From Stentor coeruleus (Eukaryota; Ciliophora; Heterotrichea; Heterotrichida; Stentoridae): DNA of 64,000 nt. The position numbers and the translations under genes are program-made. Shown piece after piece: positions 19,201 to 28,752 of the stretch. The notes under the pieces were generated by a model, which saw only the letters and a program-made list of their open reading frames with translations, was not told the DNA's origin and did not search any database. Every line of letters starts with the position of its first letter. Within the stretch, counting starts at the first letter, position 1. The stretch is from contig MPUH01000040.1 in NCBI GenBank assembly GCA_001970955.1, positions 1-64,000 on the forward strand. The letters run 5' to 3'.

Positions 19201-21421
19201 ATGGATAATTTTATCTATTAAAAACCCTGAAAAACTTTATATTACAACTGATAATATAGGGACTCCATTTTATTATGCTTCTAAAAATAATCATAATAAT
19301 ATTGCTGAAAAATATATTGGCTACTATGCTGATTTCTTAGAACAAAACATTTTGTCTACATCCCAACAAGAAATGATATTCAAAATAATTATAAAAGAAT
19401 TTATTCTAATATGTCAAGTTTCTTTGATTAATATTATTAGATTTATTACCCAATTTAAAACCTTAGCATCTCGATTTCCTTATTTATTTCTCCAAAACCA
19501 AGACTTTATTGAATTTAAAGCTTTCTACAATTTAATCGATAATAAAAATGAAGAAGCTGCAAGCGAATATTTACAAATGATTTTACTCGTTTTAGATAAT
19601 TTAGTGGTTTGGAAAAAACATAAACTTCTTGCTGATTTACAATCAAATATTCCAAAAATAATTGAAACTCATGTTAAGTCAGTACCTTTGCTTTTAGAAT
19701 ATTATTTTTCATTTTCTATAGAAAATCCACATAGATTATTATTAGACAATAACAATTATGGTAAAAGTATTTTTTATTATTCAATATTAAACTGTGAACA
19801 AGAATTTATAGATCAAGTTTTTAAATATTATATTACAATTCTAAGTAATGAAAATATTCAACCTGAGAGTATAATTAAATTCTTACAACCAGTTTGTTAT
19901 GATTTAGGGATTATTATATCGAATTCCTCATTAAATCTTTTTGAGTTTTTAAAATCATGGGTATCAACAGCACTTAAATATCCTAAAGACATACAAATGA
20001 AAAAAGATTCTAATGGCAATTCACCTATTTATACTTCTGTGATTAACAAAAAACAAGTAATAACAGATTTACTTATAAAATATTTAATTAGTATTGGAGA
20101 AATCAAAAATATATCACAGGAAACAATAGCCCAATGCTATACAGCAATAAGTCGTGATTTATTATTGATTATAAACAACTCATCAAGTTTTTTAAAAGAT
20201 TTTCTAACTAAATCAATGTACGTAAAAAATACAAAACCTATTTATGGTAAAGCTTTAATACAAAGCCAGTTTTATTCAGAGTCTTCAAATCTTGATATTC
20301 AATCAACTATAATAAGCGACGACCCAGAAAATCAAGAACCATTAAAAATAATGATATCTTTTTTTACTGTCCCGTCAAACCCTGGAAGTAAACTAAGCCT
20401 TGAATTCTTAACATGTTTACTAGAATCTAATACTTCAAATATTTTCAGATTTCAATTCGTTAGAACTTATTTAACCTGCAAATGGACTCAGCTTTGGTTT
20501 ATTATCATAACATATACAGCTTTTATATGGATCAATTTGCTTATAATATCTTTGATTTTAAGTAATATAGTTGATGAATACAATATTTTACCCATATTTT
20601 TAATATGTATAAATGCTTTACTGTTTATATGGGAATTATGTCAAATAATCGCAGCAAAATTATCATATTTTAAAAGTTTAATTAATCTTATTGATATCAC
20701 AAGATTTTCTTTAACTTCAATATGGATTTATTTCCTTTATGATAAAACTAATTATAAAACACTTACTTGGTTTATGCTTTTTTTTAATATTCTTAGAGGT
20801 GTTACAGGATTTAGAGCTTTTAGTACAACTCGTTATTATATAAGACTTATTATTGAATCACTTAGAGATATTTTATCATTTCTTTTTATATTTGCATATA
20901 CAACTGTATCTTTTGGATTACTTGGTTTAGCATCAGATTCATCATTGATAGGGAATTTTAGTAATATTTGGATAAATCCTTTTAAAATAACTATTGGAGG
21001 GGAAGCTAGTTTTACTAGTAATAGTTTTGATTTTAATTATGCTACATTTCTTATTGCAATTGTTGTTAATTTTTTACTTATGCTTAATTTGATTATTTCT
21101 ATTTTAGGAGATAGTTTTGATAAGTTTCAGATAGAGTCTGTTGATAATGATGCTAAAGAAATGTTTGAAGTTATTATTGAGATAGAACAAGTACTTTATT
21201 TGTTTGGGCCAATGGAAAAAGAAAATCATTTGCTTATGGTTGAAAATTATTATGGGGAAAATGATGATGGCTGGCAGGGGAAAATGATTAATATGCAGGT
21301 TTCTATGGATAAAATTAGTAGTGAAATTAATAAGAAATTCGAAAACTTTGAAAATAGGTTTGATAAACTTGAAAATAGTATTCAAGAAAAATTGGATTTT
21401 CTTATTAGCAAGTATAAGTAG
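16229..21421 (+). CDS. WD40-ankyrin-TRP-like ion channel fusion, 1730 aa
   Basis: Residues about 70-720 form a long run of WD40 repeats (at least twelve), seen as GH/D...W-D periodicity: GHNDEVLRVCFSLDGELIAS, DKTVIIWSF, GHKHYVYGIDIS, DENIIVWNLQEKKE, DKTIKFWNVEDG and so on, enough for two beta-propellers. Residues about 800-870 contain ankyrin-like repeats (NGYTPMHFAAFANDVDIISKLL, HGRTPLFYALFHENKNMAEM), followed by a helical region to 1400. Six membrane segments lie between about 1417 and 1635; the last, LLMLNLIISILGDSFDKF, is a TRP/polycystin-type S6 followed by a TRP-box-like helix. No acidic pore triad was identified. A coiled coil (1690-1730, FENFENRFDKLENSIQEKL) ends the protein and could drive oligomerisation. 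The whole gene is a single open frame with no intron breaking it. The role is unknown; a cytoplasmic-sensor cation channel is the inference. Confidence 0.88.
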   Translation: MDTISCLDEPLLKDLKISSDVELKDLSKVNHHMPTELKKCFNREHHDIKYTQDLINSVESLENLDSYITYYSSFREINTFDFHPDLIHFIYSGYEKSIKICSLMPNFEPIKLNGHNDEVLRVCFSLDGELIASSSIDKTVIIWSFTNRCLLHTFKEHSCSVYDLKFTNDKEYLIGTSRDTNVRVWNISQKKLEFKLEGHKHYVYGIDISYDNRKIATCSYDENIIVWNLQEKKESFRLKGHNSPVNCVKFNKNAEILISCCNKLIKIWDLNEKCEIKSIIAHTDCINSLNFSRDFDMFVSASNDKSVKIYKTSDFSLVKHLTCFYNNVVDAKFSPDGRFLFCASSCHAKIFNFREDRKLKLQIKNAHSKTIISIAFTDDDKKIITCSKDKTIKFWNVEDGNLDFTLTSTEDIYKFAINPKEKYIATSNESISIWDLTEKVITRSFCKTKDPIKDIKFSPNGNILASGLADNSIKLWSWTEGIEIFSIIAHRFKINTLCFSPDSTQLISGYELGDIKFWNLESKSLACEFSYGTDSIMIIDISPNGKSIIRVNKSDITIWNTESNKDHSRLGSHSDTINSCKFNYDGQFIASASKDYSLKVYNTSIKKEKLTLFGEMKEFSCLDFSKTKNFIAASQLDGDIMIWDIEETNDLCFNWYIGKSLSVKVVDNQILIHYKDEDYILTGHKSAIVNIKVNNNERYLATVAYDNVLKCWDLEKRSVVLTIENFYPHIFRFFFNANNELEIVDKKTLKSQIFTCEIAEYSCKFKTNKTLFNEKINIFNEIDGLEVYKTVMKFVGNNDFSSINDWNARISNNGYTPMHFAAFANDVDIISKLLDNHIQLKADIHGRTPLFYALFHENKNMAEMILLYIKQEIENSPSETQRVSIFQDLIYDLSYFSTFSPVAKELLEQGLNLSLKYPNDLILSASGIGRSPIYYSLLLDLPHLTNIYIDYMIKLAEINPDQACDAYESLNKDFSFIIEKMPNRTEELLDKWIILSIKNPEKLYITTDNIGTPFYYASKNNHNNIAEKYIGYYADFLEQNILSTSQQEMIFKIIIKEFILICQVSLINIIRFITQFKTLASRFPYLFLQNQDFIEFKAFYNLIDNKNEEAASEYLQMILLVLDNLVVWKKHKLLADLQSNIPKIIETHVKSVPLLLEYYFSFSIENPHRLLLDNNNYGKSIFYYSILNCEQEFIDQVFKYYITILSNENIQPESIIKFLQPVCYDLGIIISNSSLNLFEFLKSWVSTALKYPKDIQMKKDSNGNSPIYTSVINKKQVITDLLIKYLISIGEIKNISQETIAQCYTAISRDLLLIINNSSSFLKDFLTKSMYVKNTKPIYGKALIQSQFYSESSNLDIQSTIISDDPENQEPLKIMISFFTVPSNPGSKLSLEFLTCLLESNTSNIFRFQFVRTYLTCKWTQLWFIIITYTAFIWINLLIISLILSNIVDEYNILPIFLICINALLFIWELCQIIAAKLSYFKSLINLIDITRFSLTSIWIYFLYDKTNYKTLTWFMLFFNILRGVTGFRAFSTTRYYIRLIIESLRDILSFLFIFAYTTVSFGLLGLASDSSLIGNFSNIWINPFKITIGGEASFTSNSFDFNYATFLIAIVVNFLLMLNLIISILGDSFDKFQIESVDNDAKEMFEVIIEIEQVLYLFGPMEKENHLLMVENYYGENDDGWQGKMINMQVSMDKISSEINKKFENFENRFDKLENSIQEKLDFLISKYK

Positions 21422-21615
21422 GTTAGAAAAGCTTAAGTTATTTGTGATTAGTAATTTTTTTTAGTTTTTATATTTAAATAACAATATCACTTCATCTATA
21501 CACAAGACTTAAGCTTAGATTATAAAAACTTCAAATTATAATATAAAATCATATGCATATATATTGATTTATTTCATAATATTCTATCCTTATAAATCTA
21601 AAACCATACTAAAAG

Positions 21616-21726
21616 TTCCCTTAAGTAAAGTTATTTTCCCATGATTCTTTTATTTTTTCTTTATTATAACNTTCCCTTAAGTAAAGTTATTTTCCCATGA
21701 TTCTTTTATTTTTTCTTTATTATAAC
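21616..21726 (+). repeat. 55-bp direct copies around a single N
   Basis: 21616-21670 and 21672-21726 are identical and separated by one N at 21671. The copy covers the last codons and stop of the RRM gene. This is the form expected of an unresolved overlap between joined contigs. Confidence 0.85.
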
Positions 21727-22063
21727 TGTGATTGACGTACTCAGTTCGTTTAGAAAATTTGTATTCATCAAAAATAGCTCCTTCTTGATCATCTTGTATT
21801 ATTAAGAGCTTAACATAATTTGTGAAGATTTTTTGATTGTGAAAATGTTTTATGGCTTCATCACAGTTTTTAGGATCAGAGTATTCGATAAATGCATAAC
21901 CTTTGTTGTGTGAGGTTTCGGGATCATATGGCATATCGAATTCTTTGATAGTTCCGATTTTCCCAAATACTTCTCTTATGTTATATGGTTTAACATTTGC
22001 ATCTAGATTTCTTACAAGAAGCTGTTTTAGCTTTAGACCTCTTCTAATTAGACATGTAAGCAT
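21677..22063 (-). CDS. RRM RNA-binding protein, RNPS1-like, 128 aa
   Basis: One RRM fills residues 12-90. RNP2 is LLVRNL and RNP1 is KGYAFIEY; between them FGKIGTIKEFDMPYDPET resembles the IKMIDMP segment of RNPS1, and CDEAIKHFHNQKI the helix 2 region that follows. RNPS1 is a splicing factor and exon-junction-complex partner; other SR-like single-RRM proteins are possible, and the Arg/Ser domain typical of RNPS1 is absent from this short protein. The C-terminal 40 residues are basic and Asn-rich. ATG start. The stop sits inside the 55-bp duplicated piece next to an N, so the exact C-terminus depends on the assembly, though both copies give the same end. Confidence 0.75.
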   Translation of the reverse strand: MLTCLIRRGLKLKQLLVRNLDANVKPYNIREVFGKIGTIKEFDMPYDPETSHNKGYAFIEYSDPKNCDEAIKHFHNQKIFTNYVKLLIIQDDQEGAIFDEYKFSKRTEYVNHSYNKEKIKESWENNFT

Positions 22064-22265
22064 TTATATATAATTGATCATTCGATAATAGATTTGGGTG
22101 AGATTTTTGTAAAAAATCATTTCCACACATAAATTTTCCTTACTAATCCAAATATTCCATATAAATACGCATATCTTAGCTATAACTCTACATAATATCA
22201 AAACTCATACCATAAACTCCTAAAAAACTCTTTATTTTCACACAACTTTTATTCATTATGTCCTT

Positions 22266-22889
22266 TTACTTACTAAAATTCAGATTGGAACTCATGCTTT
22301 TCAAGAACTTCTCAGGCTTTCCAGATTCTTGAAAAACGCAGTTTTTCATATTAAAAATCCACGTACTGCTTTTCCTTTTAACCTTATCACAAATCATGCA
22401 ATGGATAATCCCTGTAGGTTCAGGACAATCAAGCTGTGTTTCATCATCACTTTCTGGCGAGTCCTCTTCAGGTAAGCTTTCTTTGATTTCTACTTTGCTT
22501 TCTACAATTTTCTTAGCTTCTTCTAGTTTCATTTGCAAATTATTAAAAACATCTAAATTTGGATCGTGTTCATGAGGAATGTCATCCTCAGAAGAATATT
22601 CATCAGATTCAGAATGATCTAATGCTTCTTTTGGTTGAGGAGGTGGTGGCTCTTCAACTTTGACAATAACTGCAGGTTTTGGAATTGGAACTTGGAGCTT
22701 GAAAGGGGAAATATACGAAAATTTAGATCGAGGAATTTTGCTTAGATTTTCTTTCCAAGATGATTGAATTTTTCTTATAACATCATCGCTGTAGTTATTG
22801 TTTTGAAGATAGCGATTCATTTGATTTATGACTAAGTTCATAGTCTTTGTGTATATGCTTTCTGTTTCTGTATCCGCACGATCAGACAT
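22266..22889 (-). CDS. TOA1: TFIIA large (alpha/beta) subunit
   Basis: 207 residues from the ATG at 22889 (MSDRADTETESIY). The first 50 residues are the TFIIA N-terminal four-helix segment (MNLVINQMNRYLQNNNYSDD then IQSSWKENLSK, compare VIEDVINDVRDIFLDDGVDE and LKTLWENKL in human). A variable Pro/Glu/Ser-rich acidic linker follows (VKVEEPPPPQPKE, SESDEYSSEDD). The C-terminal beta-barrel part is visible as ICDKVKRKSSTWIFNMKNCVF, matching YDKVNRSKNKWKFHLKDGIM. The acidic DSPESDDETQLDCPEP before it is typical. TFIIA binds TBP-DNA and promotes pre-initiation complex assembly. Frame extends 48 codons upstream without ATG at the family position; I chose 22889 because the conserved helix follows directly. 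Confidence 0.85.
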   Translation of the reverse strand: MSDRADTETESIYTKTMNLVINQMNRYLQNNNYSDDVIRKIQSSWKENLSKIPRSKFSYISPFKLQVPIPKPAVIVKVEEPPPPQPKEALDHSESDEYSSEDDIPHEHDPNLDVFNNLQMKLEEAKKIVESKVEIKESLPEEDSPESDDETQLDCPEPTGIIHCMICDKVKRKSSTWIFNMKNCVFQESGKPEKFLKSMSSNLNFSK

Positions 22890-23784
22890 TTTTATATTTT
22901 GTTTAAATGCTTTATCTTTAGAATTAAGATACATTATGATAAATGATTGAAAATTCTTACACAACAAAGTGATGTTGAAAACTGAAATTATATTAAGTTT
23001 AAAATATAACTTTCTATATTTTTTTTTTGACAATTAATCTATAGATTTATTTATATGATAAAAAATTGTACTCTTGGAAAATTAGTGTAATATTCACTAA
23101 CCTGGAAAATAAGATAAGATAGAATTATTACAATAAAAACCGATATATAAATTTTCACTTTTAAGCTCCTGATTTAATATTTATATCTCGTAAATTTAAT
23201 CTGTTTTAATTGTTTATGCTAAAACCATAATCTTAGATTAACCCTTTAACTTTATATAAATGATACTTGGATAAATCTGCAAAATTCTTCCTGGTGCGAC
23301 ATTAGAGTTTTAGGAAGTGATTTTCTTTACAGATATATAAAAAATCATAGGGTAATCAAAAAATTGGTATTAGTTAAATACAAGTATAAAACTTAACCAT
23401 ATTTGAATATTGCCATAAACAAAAAACCAATAAATCAAATTAGTGAGATTCTTTAGACTTTTTGTATATAAACAAAAAATTGTATGTTATTTAACCCTCA
23501 GAAGAAAGAATTAGTAACTTAATCTTGTTTTTAAACTAAAAAATATTACAAACGTATACATTTTTGTAAGCAAATCTTTTTAGTCTTATACATTTCCAAC
23601 ATAATCTATTAGTTGTATATAAAAACTGTTTCAGGTTTTCACTATTCTAAAAAGCTTTGTGTTCAAAATGCAATAGATATAAAGTGTTAACGCAAAAAAA
23701 TACTGGTTAGAATGCTAGAAATATATGCTTAATTTTGAATGTATATTAGCTTATGCTTTAAAAATATTCAGTTGGTTTGCCTTA
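22890..23784. other. spacer, no gene seen
   Basis: Very AT-rich. No convincing open frame, RNA gene or repeat. It separates the TFIIA promoter from the 3' end of the next minus-strand gene. Confidence 0.5.
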
Positions 23785-24003
23785 TTAAATGTGTTGTTGT
23801 TCCATTGACTCATACATTGAACTTCTTCTTGAACACTCTTTTGAAATATCAGCCTCAGGAACACTATACAGACCTTTTCTGCGGTTTTTCGATCTAGTAA
23901 TCTTTAGTGCTAAGAACTTTAAAGGTATTTTTTGTAAATTTGTAACAGTACTCTTTGCTAACATTTTACTCCTTTTTCTGATACCTGAACACGCACAGCC
24001 CAT
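23785..24003 (-). CDS. small N-terminally acylated protein (MGCACS), paralog A, 72 aa
   Basis: ATG at 24003 gives MGCACSGIRKRSK: Gly2 for N-myristoylation, Cys3 and Cys5 for palmitoylation, then a basic patch. An upstream in-frame start would bury this signal behind a hydrophobic leader, so I reject it. The body contains IPLKFLALKI, then KGLYSVPEADISKECSRRSS and MYESM. The same order (LPIKF, KGLYKVSE, QEFSRGDSS, YDSM) is found in the neighbouring gene at 24777-25028 on the same strand, so the two are tandem duplicates. No known domain; likely a membrane-anchored adaptor. The C-terminal Ser-rich block could be phosphorylated. Function unknown. Confidence 0.7.
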   Translation of the reverse strand: MGCACSGIRKRSKMLAKSTVTNLQKIPLKFLALKITRSKNRRKGLYSVPEADISKECSRRSSMYESMEQQHI

Positions 24004-24776
24004 TTTCAAAAAATATAATATGGCTATTAGAAATCGCATATATACATATCAATTATTCCTTCTAGAGATGTTTATATATTTAAAGCTTTCAAATAGAATA
24101 ACATAATAAAATGAAAAGGTGTATAATAAAAAGATATTAAATGGCAAAATAAGCATAAATTTATCTTTTAATGTATGCTAGAGTTGATTATAATATTTTT
24201 GCATAAATATTTTTATATTTTAGATCTAGTTTGATTTTATACTTGAGGATTTATATAAATTTTCTTTTTAGTTAAATAGTGTTTTTAGGTTAAATAAGTT
24301 TATATTAGTTTTTATTTTTATACAACAGAAAATGCTTTAGAAATTATGAGATTTTTTAAGCCTTGTGGGAAATAACAATTATCTTATATGCAAAATATCT
24401 AAAGTGTTAAGGTTGCTTAGATAATAAAATATATTATAACTGTTTGGTTTTATATTTATACGCTTCTCAGGATTTTTGTAGTGAAAATCTGGAAGAATTT
24501 TTTTTCCCAAAACCAGTCTAATTGGTAAAGGAATTTCAGAAAAAGTATTTAGAATAAGAACTTATATTAAAATTTAAGCTTTCGTAATAAAAACTTATAG
24601 CAAAAGCAAGATGGAAGGGAAAAAAAGACTTAAAAGTATTCCTCCAAGTTTTAAAAACATTTTAACAGGCTATAATATAAAATTCAGTTTCTCAAGAATA
24701 AGACTAAAAACTAAATGCATAAAAAAAAATGCAGCTTATCAAAGAACTTATATTAAACTTAAACTTTCTTCTATCA
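24004..24776. other. spacer between the MGC paralogs
   Basis: AT-rich. A + strand frame at 24611-24814 overlaps the 3' end of paralog B, is very Lys/Ile-rich and has no supporting feature, so it is not called. Nothing else seen. Confidence 0.5.
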
Positions 24777-25028
24777 TCATGGCTGGTTTGTTAAAATTTT
24801 TGAGTCTAGATTAGAAATACGTAATTTCATTGAATCATAAGAAGAATCTCCTCTTGAAAATTCTTGTGATGCAGCAACTTCTGAAACTTTATATAAGCCT
24901 TTATGATGATTGAAAAATCCTGCAAATTTTATTGGAAGTGCTTTATGCTGAACAATTATTGCTTTAGTTTTATCACTACTATTCAATGGTTTTCTTTTGT
25001 TATTAAACTTTGAACACCCACATCCCAT
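24777..25028 (-). CDS. small N-terminally acylated protein (MGCGCS), paralog B, 83 aa
   Basis: ATG start gives MGCGCSKFNNKRK, again myristoylation (Gly2) plus palmitoylation (Cys3, Cys5) and a basic patch. The core LPIKF, HHKGLYKVSE, SQEFSRGDSS, YDSM matches paralog A 0.8 kb away in order and spacing; it has a longer C-terminus (KLRISNLDSKILTN). The pair shares roughly a third of its residues with the match concentrated after the N-terminus, so the duplication is old but the gene body is under constraint. Family not recognised. Confidence 0.72.
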   Translation of the reverse strand: MGCGCSKFNNKRKPLNSSDKTKAIIVQHKALPIKFAGFFNHHKGLYKVSEVAASQEFSRGDSSYDSMKLRISNLDSKILTNQP

Positions 25029-25717
25029 ATTTTTATAGTATAAAAGATAATGATTATTTCAACAAATTAACAGTTTTTATTATGTTTTGTTAATAAATTC
25101 TTCATAGAATATTCAAGATTGTTTTGATTAATAATCAGAAAAGTTAGAATTTAATATAGGAAATTTAAACGATTTTTGTAAGCGAATTTTTTTGTTAGAT
25201 TAAAAATATAATGGATATTTTTTTTACAGTAATAAATAAGAAACATAAAATTCTGATTCTTTTAATTTTGATTTCATTTAAGTGCTTAAGATTTTATGGG
25301 GAACTTTATATCAGAATTAATATTTTTTGTAAAATTCGTGGTAATTTTATGTGAAGAATCTTATACTTGAGGATAATGTTTTTATTATAAGTTTATGTGC
25401 TGAGAAAATAAGATAAGCTATAAAATACATTCCTAATTCATCATATTGTCACCTGCTTTTATTATAATAGCATAAAAAAGACTTATCTAAAAATCCTAGA
25501 TCAATAAAATAATCATTATATTCCATTAAAAATAGCCAATTTTGAAATCAACAACAATTTATTTTATAACACTATTATTACAATATCCAAATTATTTGAA
25601 TCTTATCACCTCAAATAAAAAAATTTAATTTTATCTCCTTTACATATACCAAAATAGTATAAAACCTATCTATTACCCTGAAACCTAAAAACATCTCTAT
25701 TTTAAAATTGATAATAA
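25029..25717. other. divergent spacer, no gene seen
   Basis: AT-rich; A/C-rich from about 25480 to the start of the repeat-protein gene. No RNA gene or long frame. Confidence 0.55.
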
Positions 25718-28683
25718 ATGACTGAAAAGGGTAAAAAACTTGATGATGTTAATCTAGACAAGCATTTAAATAGCAAATTGTTTCAAAAATTTATGCAAAA
25801 AGAAGTAACCAAAATTTCAGAAACTCCACCAGCCCTTTCAACACCAGCACCAGCTTCTAAAATCCATGTTCAAGTAAAATTGACTAAAAAACCTTCAGAT
25901 ATTGATGAAAACCCTAATAATCGAAAAGTTGGGATACAAAAACCTATAGAAAAAAATCCTGGTTTAAAAAAATCATCCCCAAGTCCAGTTTTTGAAGATC
26001 AGTCTTCACCATTTGCAATAGAAGATGATGAATATGTTGGTTTCACTAAGCTTGTTAGTGAAAGTCCTAAGGATTCTTTAGTGAAAAAACCTTTAATGAA
26101 AGCTGGTGGAATAGATGAAAAACCTTTGAAAGGAAATTTTTATGATGATAAACAAGGTATGGGGAATTTTTATGAAGAAAAACCTTTAAAAAGTAATGCT
26201 TATGATGAAAAAGGTTTTAAAAGTCCTAGTTATAATGAAAAGCCTTTAAAAGGTGGGAATTTTGATGATAAGCCTTTGAAAAGTGCGAATTTTGATGACA
26301 AGCCTTTAAAAAGTGGGAATTTTGATGATAAGCCTTTGAAAAGTGCGAATTTTGATGACAAACCTTTAAAAAGTGGGAATTTTGATAACAAGNTGATGAT
26401 AAGCCTTTGAAAAGTGCGAATTTTGATGACAAGCCTTTAAAAAGTGGGAATTTTGATAACAAGCCTTTGAAAAATGCGAATTTTGATGACAAGCCTTTAA
26501 AAAGTGGGAATTTTGATGATAAGCCTATAAAAGGTGGGAATTTTGATGACAAGCCTTTAAAAAGTGGGAATTTTGATGATAAGCCTATAAAAGGTGGGAA
26601 TTTTGATGACAAGCCTTTAAAAAGTGGGAATTTTGATGATAAGCCTATAAAAGGTGGGAATTTTGATGACAAGCCTTTAAAAAGTAGAAATTTTGATGAT
26701 AAGCCTATAAAAGGTGGGAATTTTGATGACAAGCCTTTAAAAGGTGGGAATTTTGATGACAAGCCTTTAAAAAGTAGAAATTTTGATGATAAGCCTTTAA
26801 AAAATAAAGCTTTTGATGACAAGCCTTTGAAAGGGGGGAATTTTGATGAAAAATCTTTAAAAGGTGGAAATTTTGATGATAAAGTTTCTAAAGTAAATCC
26901 AAATATTGAAAAAGCATATGAATGGAATCAATTTGACGATAAACCTTTAAAAGGTAATCAGTTTGATGACAAACCTTTAAAAGGTAATCAGTTTGACGAC
27001 AAACCTTTAAGAAAGAATCCATATGAAGATAAGCCTCTTAAAGGAAACCCATATGAAGATAAGCCACTTAGAGATGCCTATGAAGAAAAGCCAGCAAGGG
27101 GTAATTTCTACGAAGAAAAGCCTTATAAAGGTAACTTTTTCGACGATCCATACACCGAGAAACCAATAAAATCCATCCAATACGATGACCCATACAAAGA
27201 AAACCCGTTAAAATCAGCCCCATACAATGAAAAATTCTTAAAACCCTCCCAATACGATGACCCATACGACCCTTACAATGAAAAACCCCCAAAAGTTAAC
27301 CCATACGAAAACAAACTTCAAAAACCTGACAATTACTATCAAGAAAAGCCGCTAAAAACAGACTCTTACAACGATAAACCAATTAAAAACCCTAAATTTG
27401 AAGAAAGACAAAACTCATACGACGATAAACCAAAAACCAAATGGGATGATTCTGAACCTTTTATCGGATATAAAGATGAACCAACAGATAGTTTTTTCCC
27501 AAGAGATACCGAATTAAAAGGTTATTCAGATTATATTCCCCCAGGAGAAAGCTTTGTTTATTATGATAGTTTCCCTAATAATCCTCAACAAAAACCAAAA
27601 CCCCCAGTTTATACACCTTATTATCAACAAAATGATCAAATTTTACCTGTAAATACTAGCAATAATAATCAACAAATTAAAGACTTGGAAAATAAAATTA
27701 AAGAAAAAGATGAGGAAATCAAACGTTATAAGCAAGAACTTGAGCATGCTAAAATGGATTTCGCAGATTTAGAAGAAAAACTTACGTCGATTGGGGATAT
27801 TGAAAGGAGGATGAAGAATTTTAGAAGTGAAAGGGATATGCTAGAAAGGAAAATGAGAGGTTTGGAGGATGAGAATATGGATTTACATAAACAGTTGGAT
27901 AAAATCAGAGATGATACAGAAAATTCTAGGTTTAAAGTTGAAGATATTGAGAGGTCGTATAAAAACAAGATCGCTGATTTGGAGAGGGAATTAAGGATAA
28001 GTAAAGATCGTGTATCAGATTTAGAAAGAGATTTAGTTAGAGAAAGAGATCAAGTTAGAGATAGGGATCGAGAAAAAGTATATACAAACATTCGAGGAGG
28101 TAACAAGAAAAAAGAGCGAAATTTCGATGATGATGATTACAGAGCTGATGATAGAGACTACTACGATTATCAAAGAGAAAGTTATGATGACCGAAGGGAT
28201 AAATACAATAATTATGAAGATGATTGGAAAGGGAATAAAAAAGAACCTGAAAGGGCGAAAAATGACTACTACGATCGAGGGTATCAAGATCGTGGGTATT
28301 CAGAAAGAAATTATCAAGAAAAAGGTTTTGTAGACCGAGGACAAGAACGGGCGTATGAACAATTCGAAAAAAAACCTGAAAAAATATCAGAGCAAGTTAA
28401 AGCGCGAATTGGAGCTGCTAATTCAAGTTCTGTAAGTAGTGTTCTTAATTGGGGAGAAAAACCTAAAAAAAATGATGAAATCCTAAACATCGAAAACAAA
28501 ATCTTCCAACTCCAAACCGAAAAAAAACGCTTCGAAGACGAACTTTCTAAAATCCCAGAACACGGCAAAAAAATCGCCCTGATCCGAAGACGAGAAGAAA
28601 TCGAAAACGAACTTTCAAATATCCATTCGACCATCGCAAATCTAAAAATCAAAGTAAAACAGCTTCAAATCAAAGAAAACTAA
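25718..28683 (+). CDS. decapeptide-repeat coiled-coil protein
   Basis: The open frame is interrupted only at the N at 26393, where a 70-bp copy plus the N (71 bp) is duplicated; taking out one copy gives a single 964-residue frame. Residues 1-115 are a Ser/Pro/Lys-rich leader. Then comes a long run of ten-residue units with consensus PLKSGNFDDK or PIKGGNFDDK, each 30 bp, degrading after about 26900 into PYEDKPLKGN-type and Tyr/Pro-rich units. From about 27670 the protein is a coiled coil (DLENKIKEKDEEIKRYKQEL and on), then an Arg/Asp/Tyr-rich region (RDRDREK, DDRDYYDYQRES), and finally a C-terminal helical module (LNWGEKPKK, NKIFQLQTEKKRFEDEL). Likely a filamentous cortical or ciliary scaffold; family not recognised. 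True repeat number is uncertain. Confidence 0.75.
26070..27480 (+). repeat. 30-bp coding minisatellite
   Basis: Tandem 30-bp units encoding a Lys/Asp decapeptide. From about 26240 to 26840 the units are nearly identical and show a 60-bp higher-order alternation (PLKSANFDDK with PLKSGNFDDK, then PIKGGNFDDK with PLKSGNFDDK). Outside this core they diverge. The minus strand is also open across the core, which is a by-product of the repeat. Confidence 0.9.
26323..26463 (+). repeat. 70-bp direct copies around a single N in the minisatellite
   Basis: The 70 bp ending at 26392 recur, with one difference, directly after the N at 26393. The extra 71 bp breaks the reading frame; without it the frame is continuous. 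Confidence 0.75.
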
Positions 28684-28752
28684 TAATATATCTTTTCTCA
28701 AATAACTTTTTTTTTCAAGCCCAAAGGCATTATCTAACTACTTTTTTGTTAA

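Noticed and set aside
24611-24814. 67-codon + strand frame
   Set aside because: Overlaps the 3' end of the MGCGC paralog, is very Lys/Ile-rich, and has no domain or paralog.
26226-26822. 198-codon minus-strand frame
   Set aside because: Antisense reading of the 30-bp minisatellite; the repeat simply has no stop in that frame.
26240-26840. CRISPR-like regular repeats
   Set aside because: 30-bp units are contiguous and coding, without unique spacers, in a eukaryotic gene.
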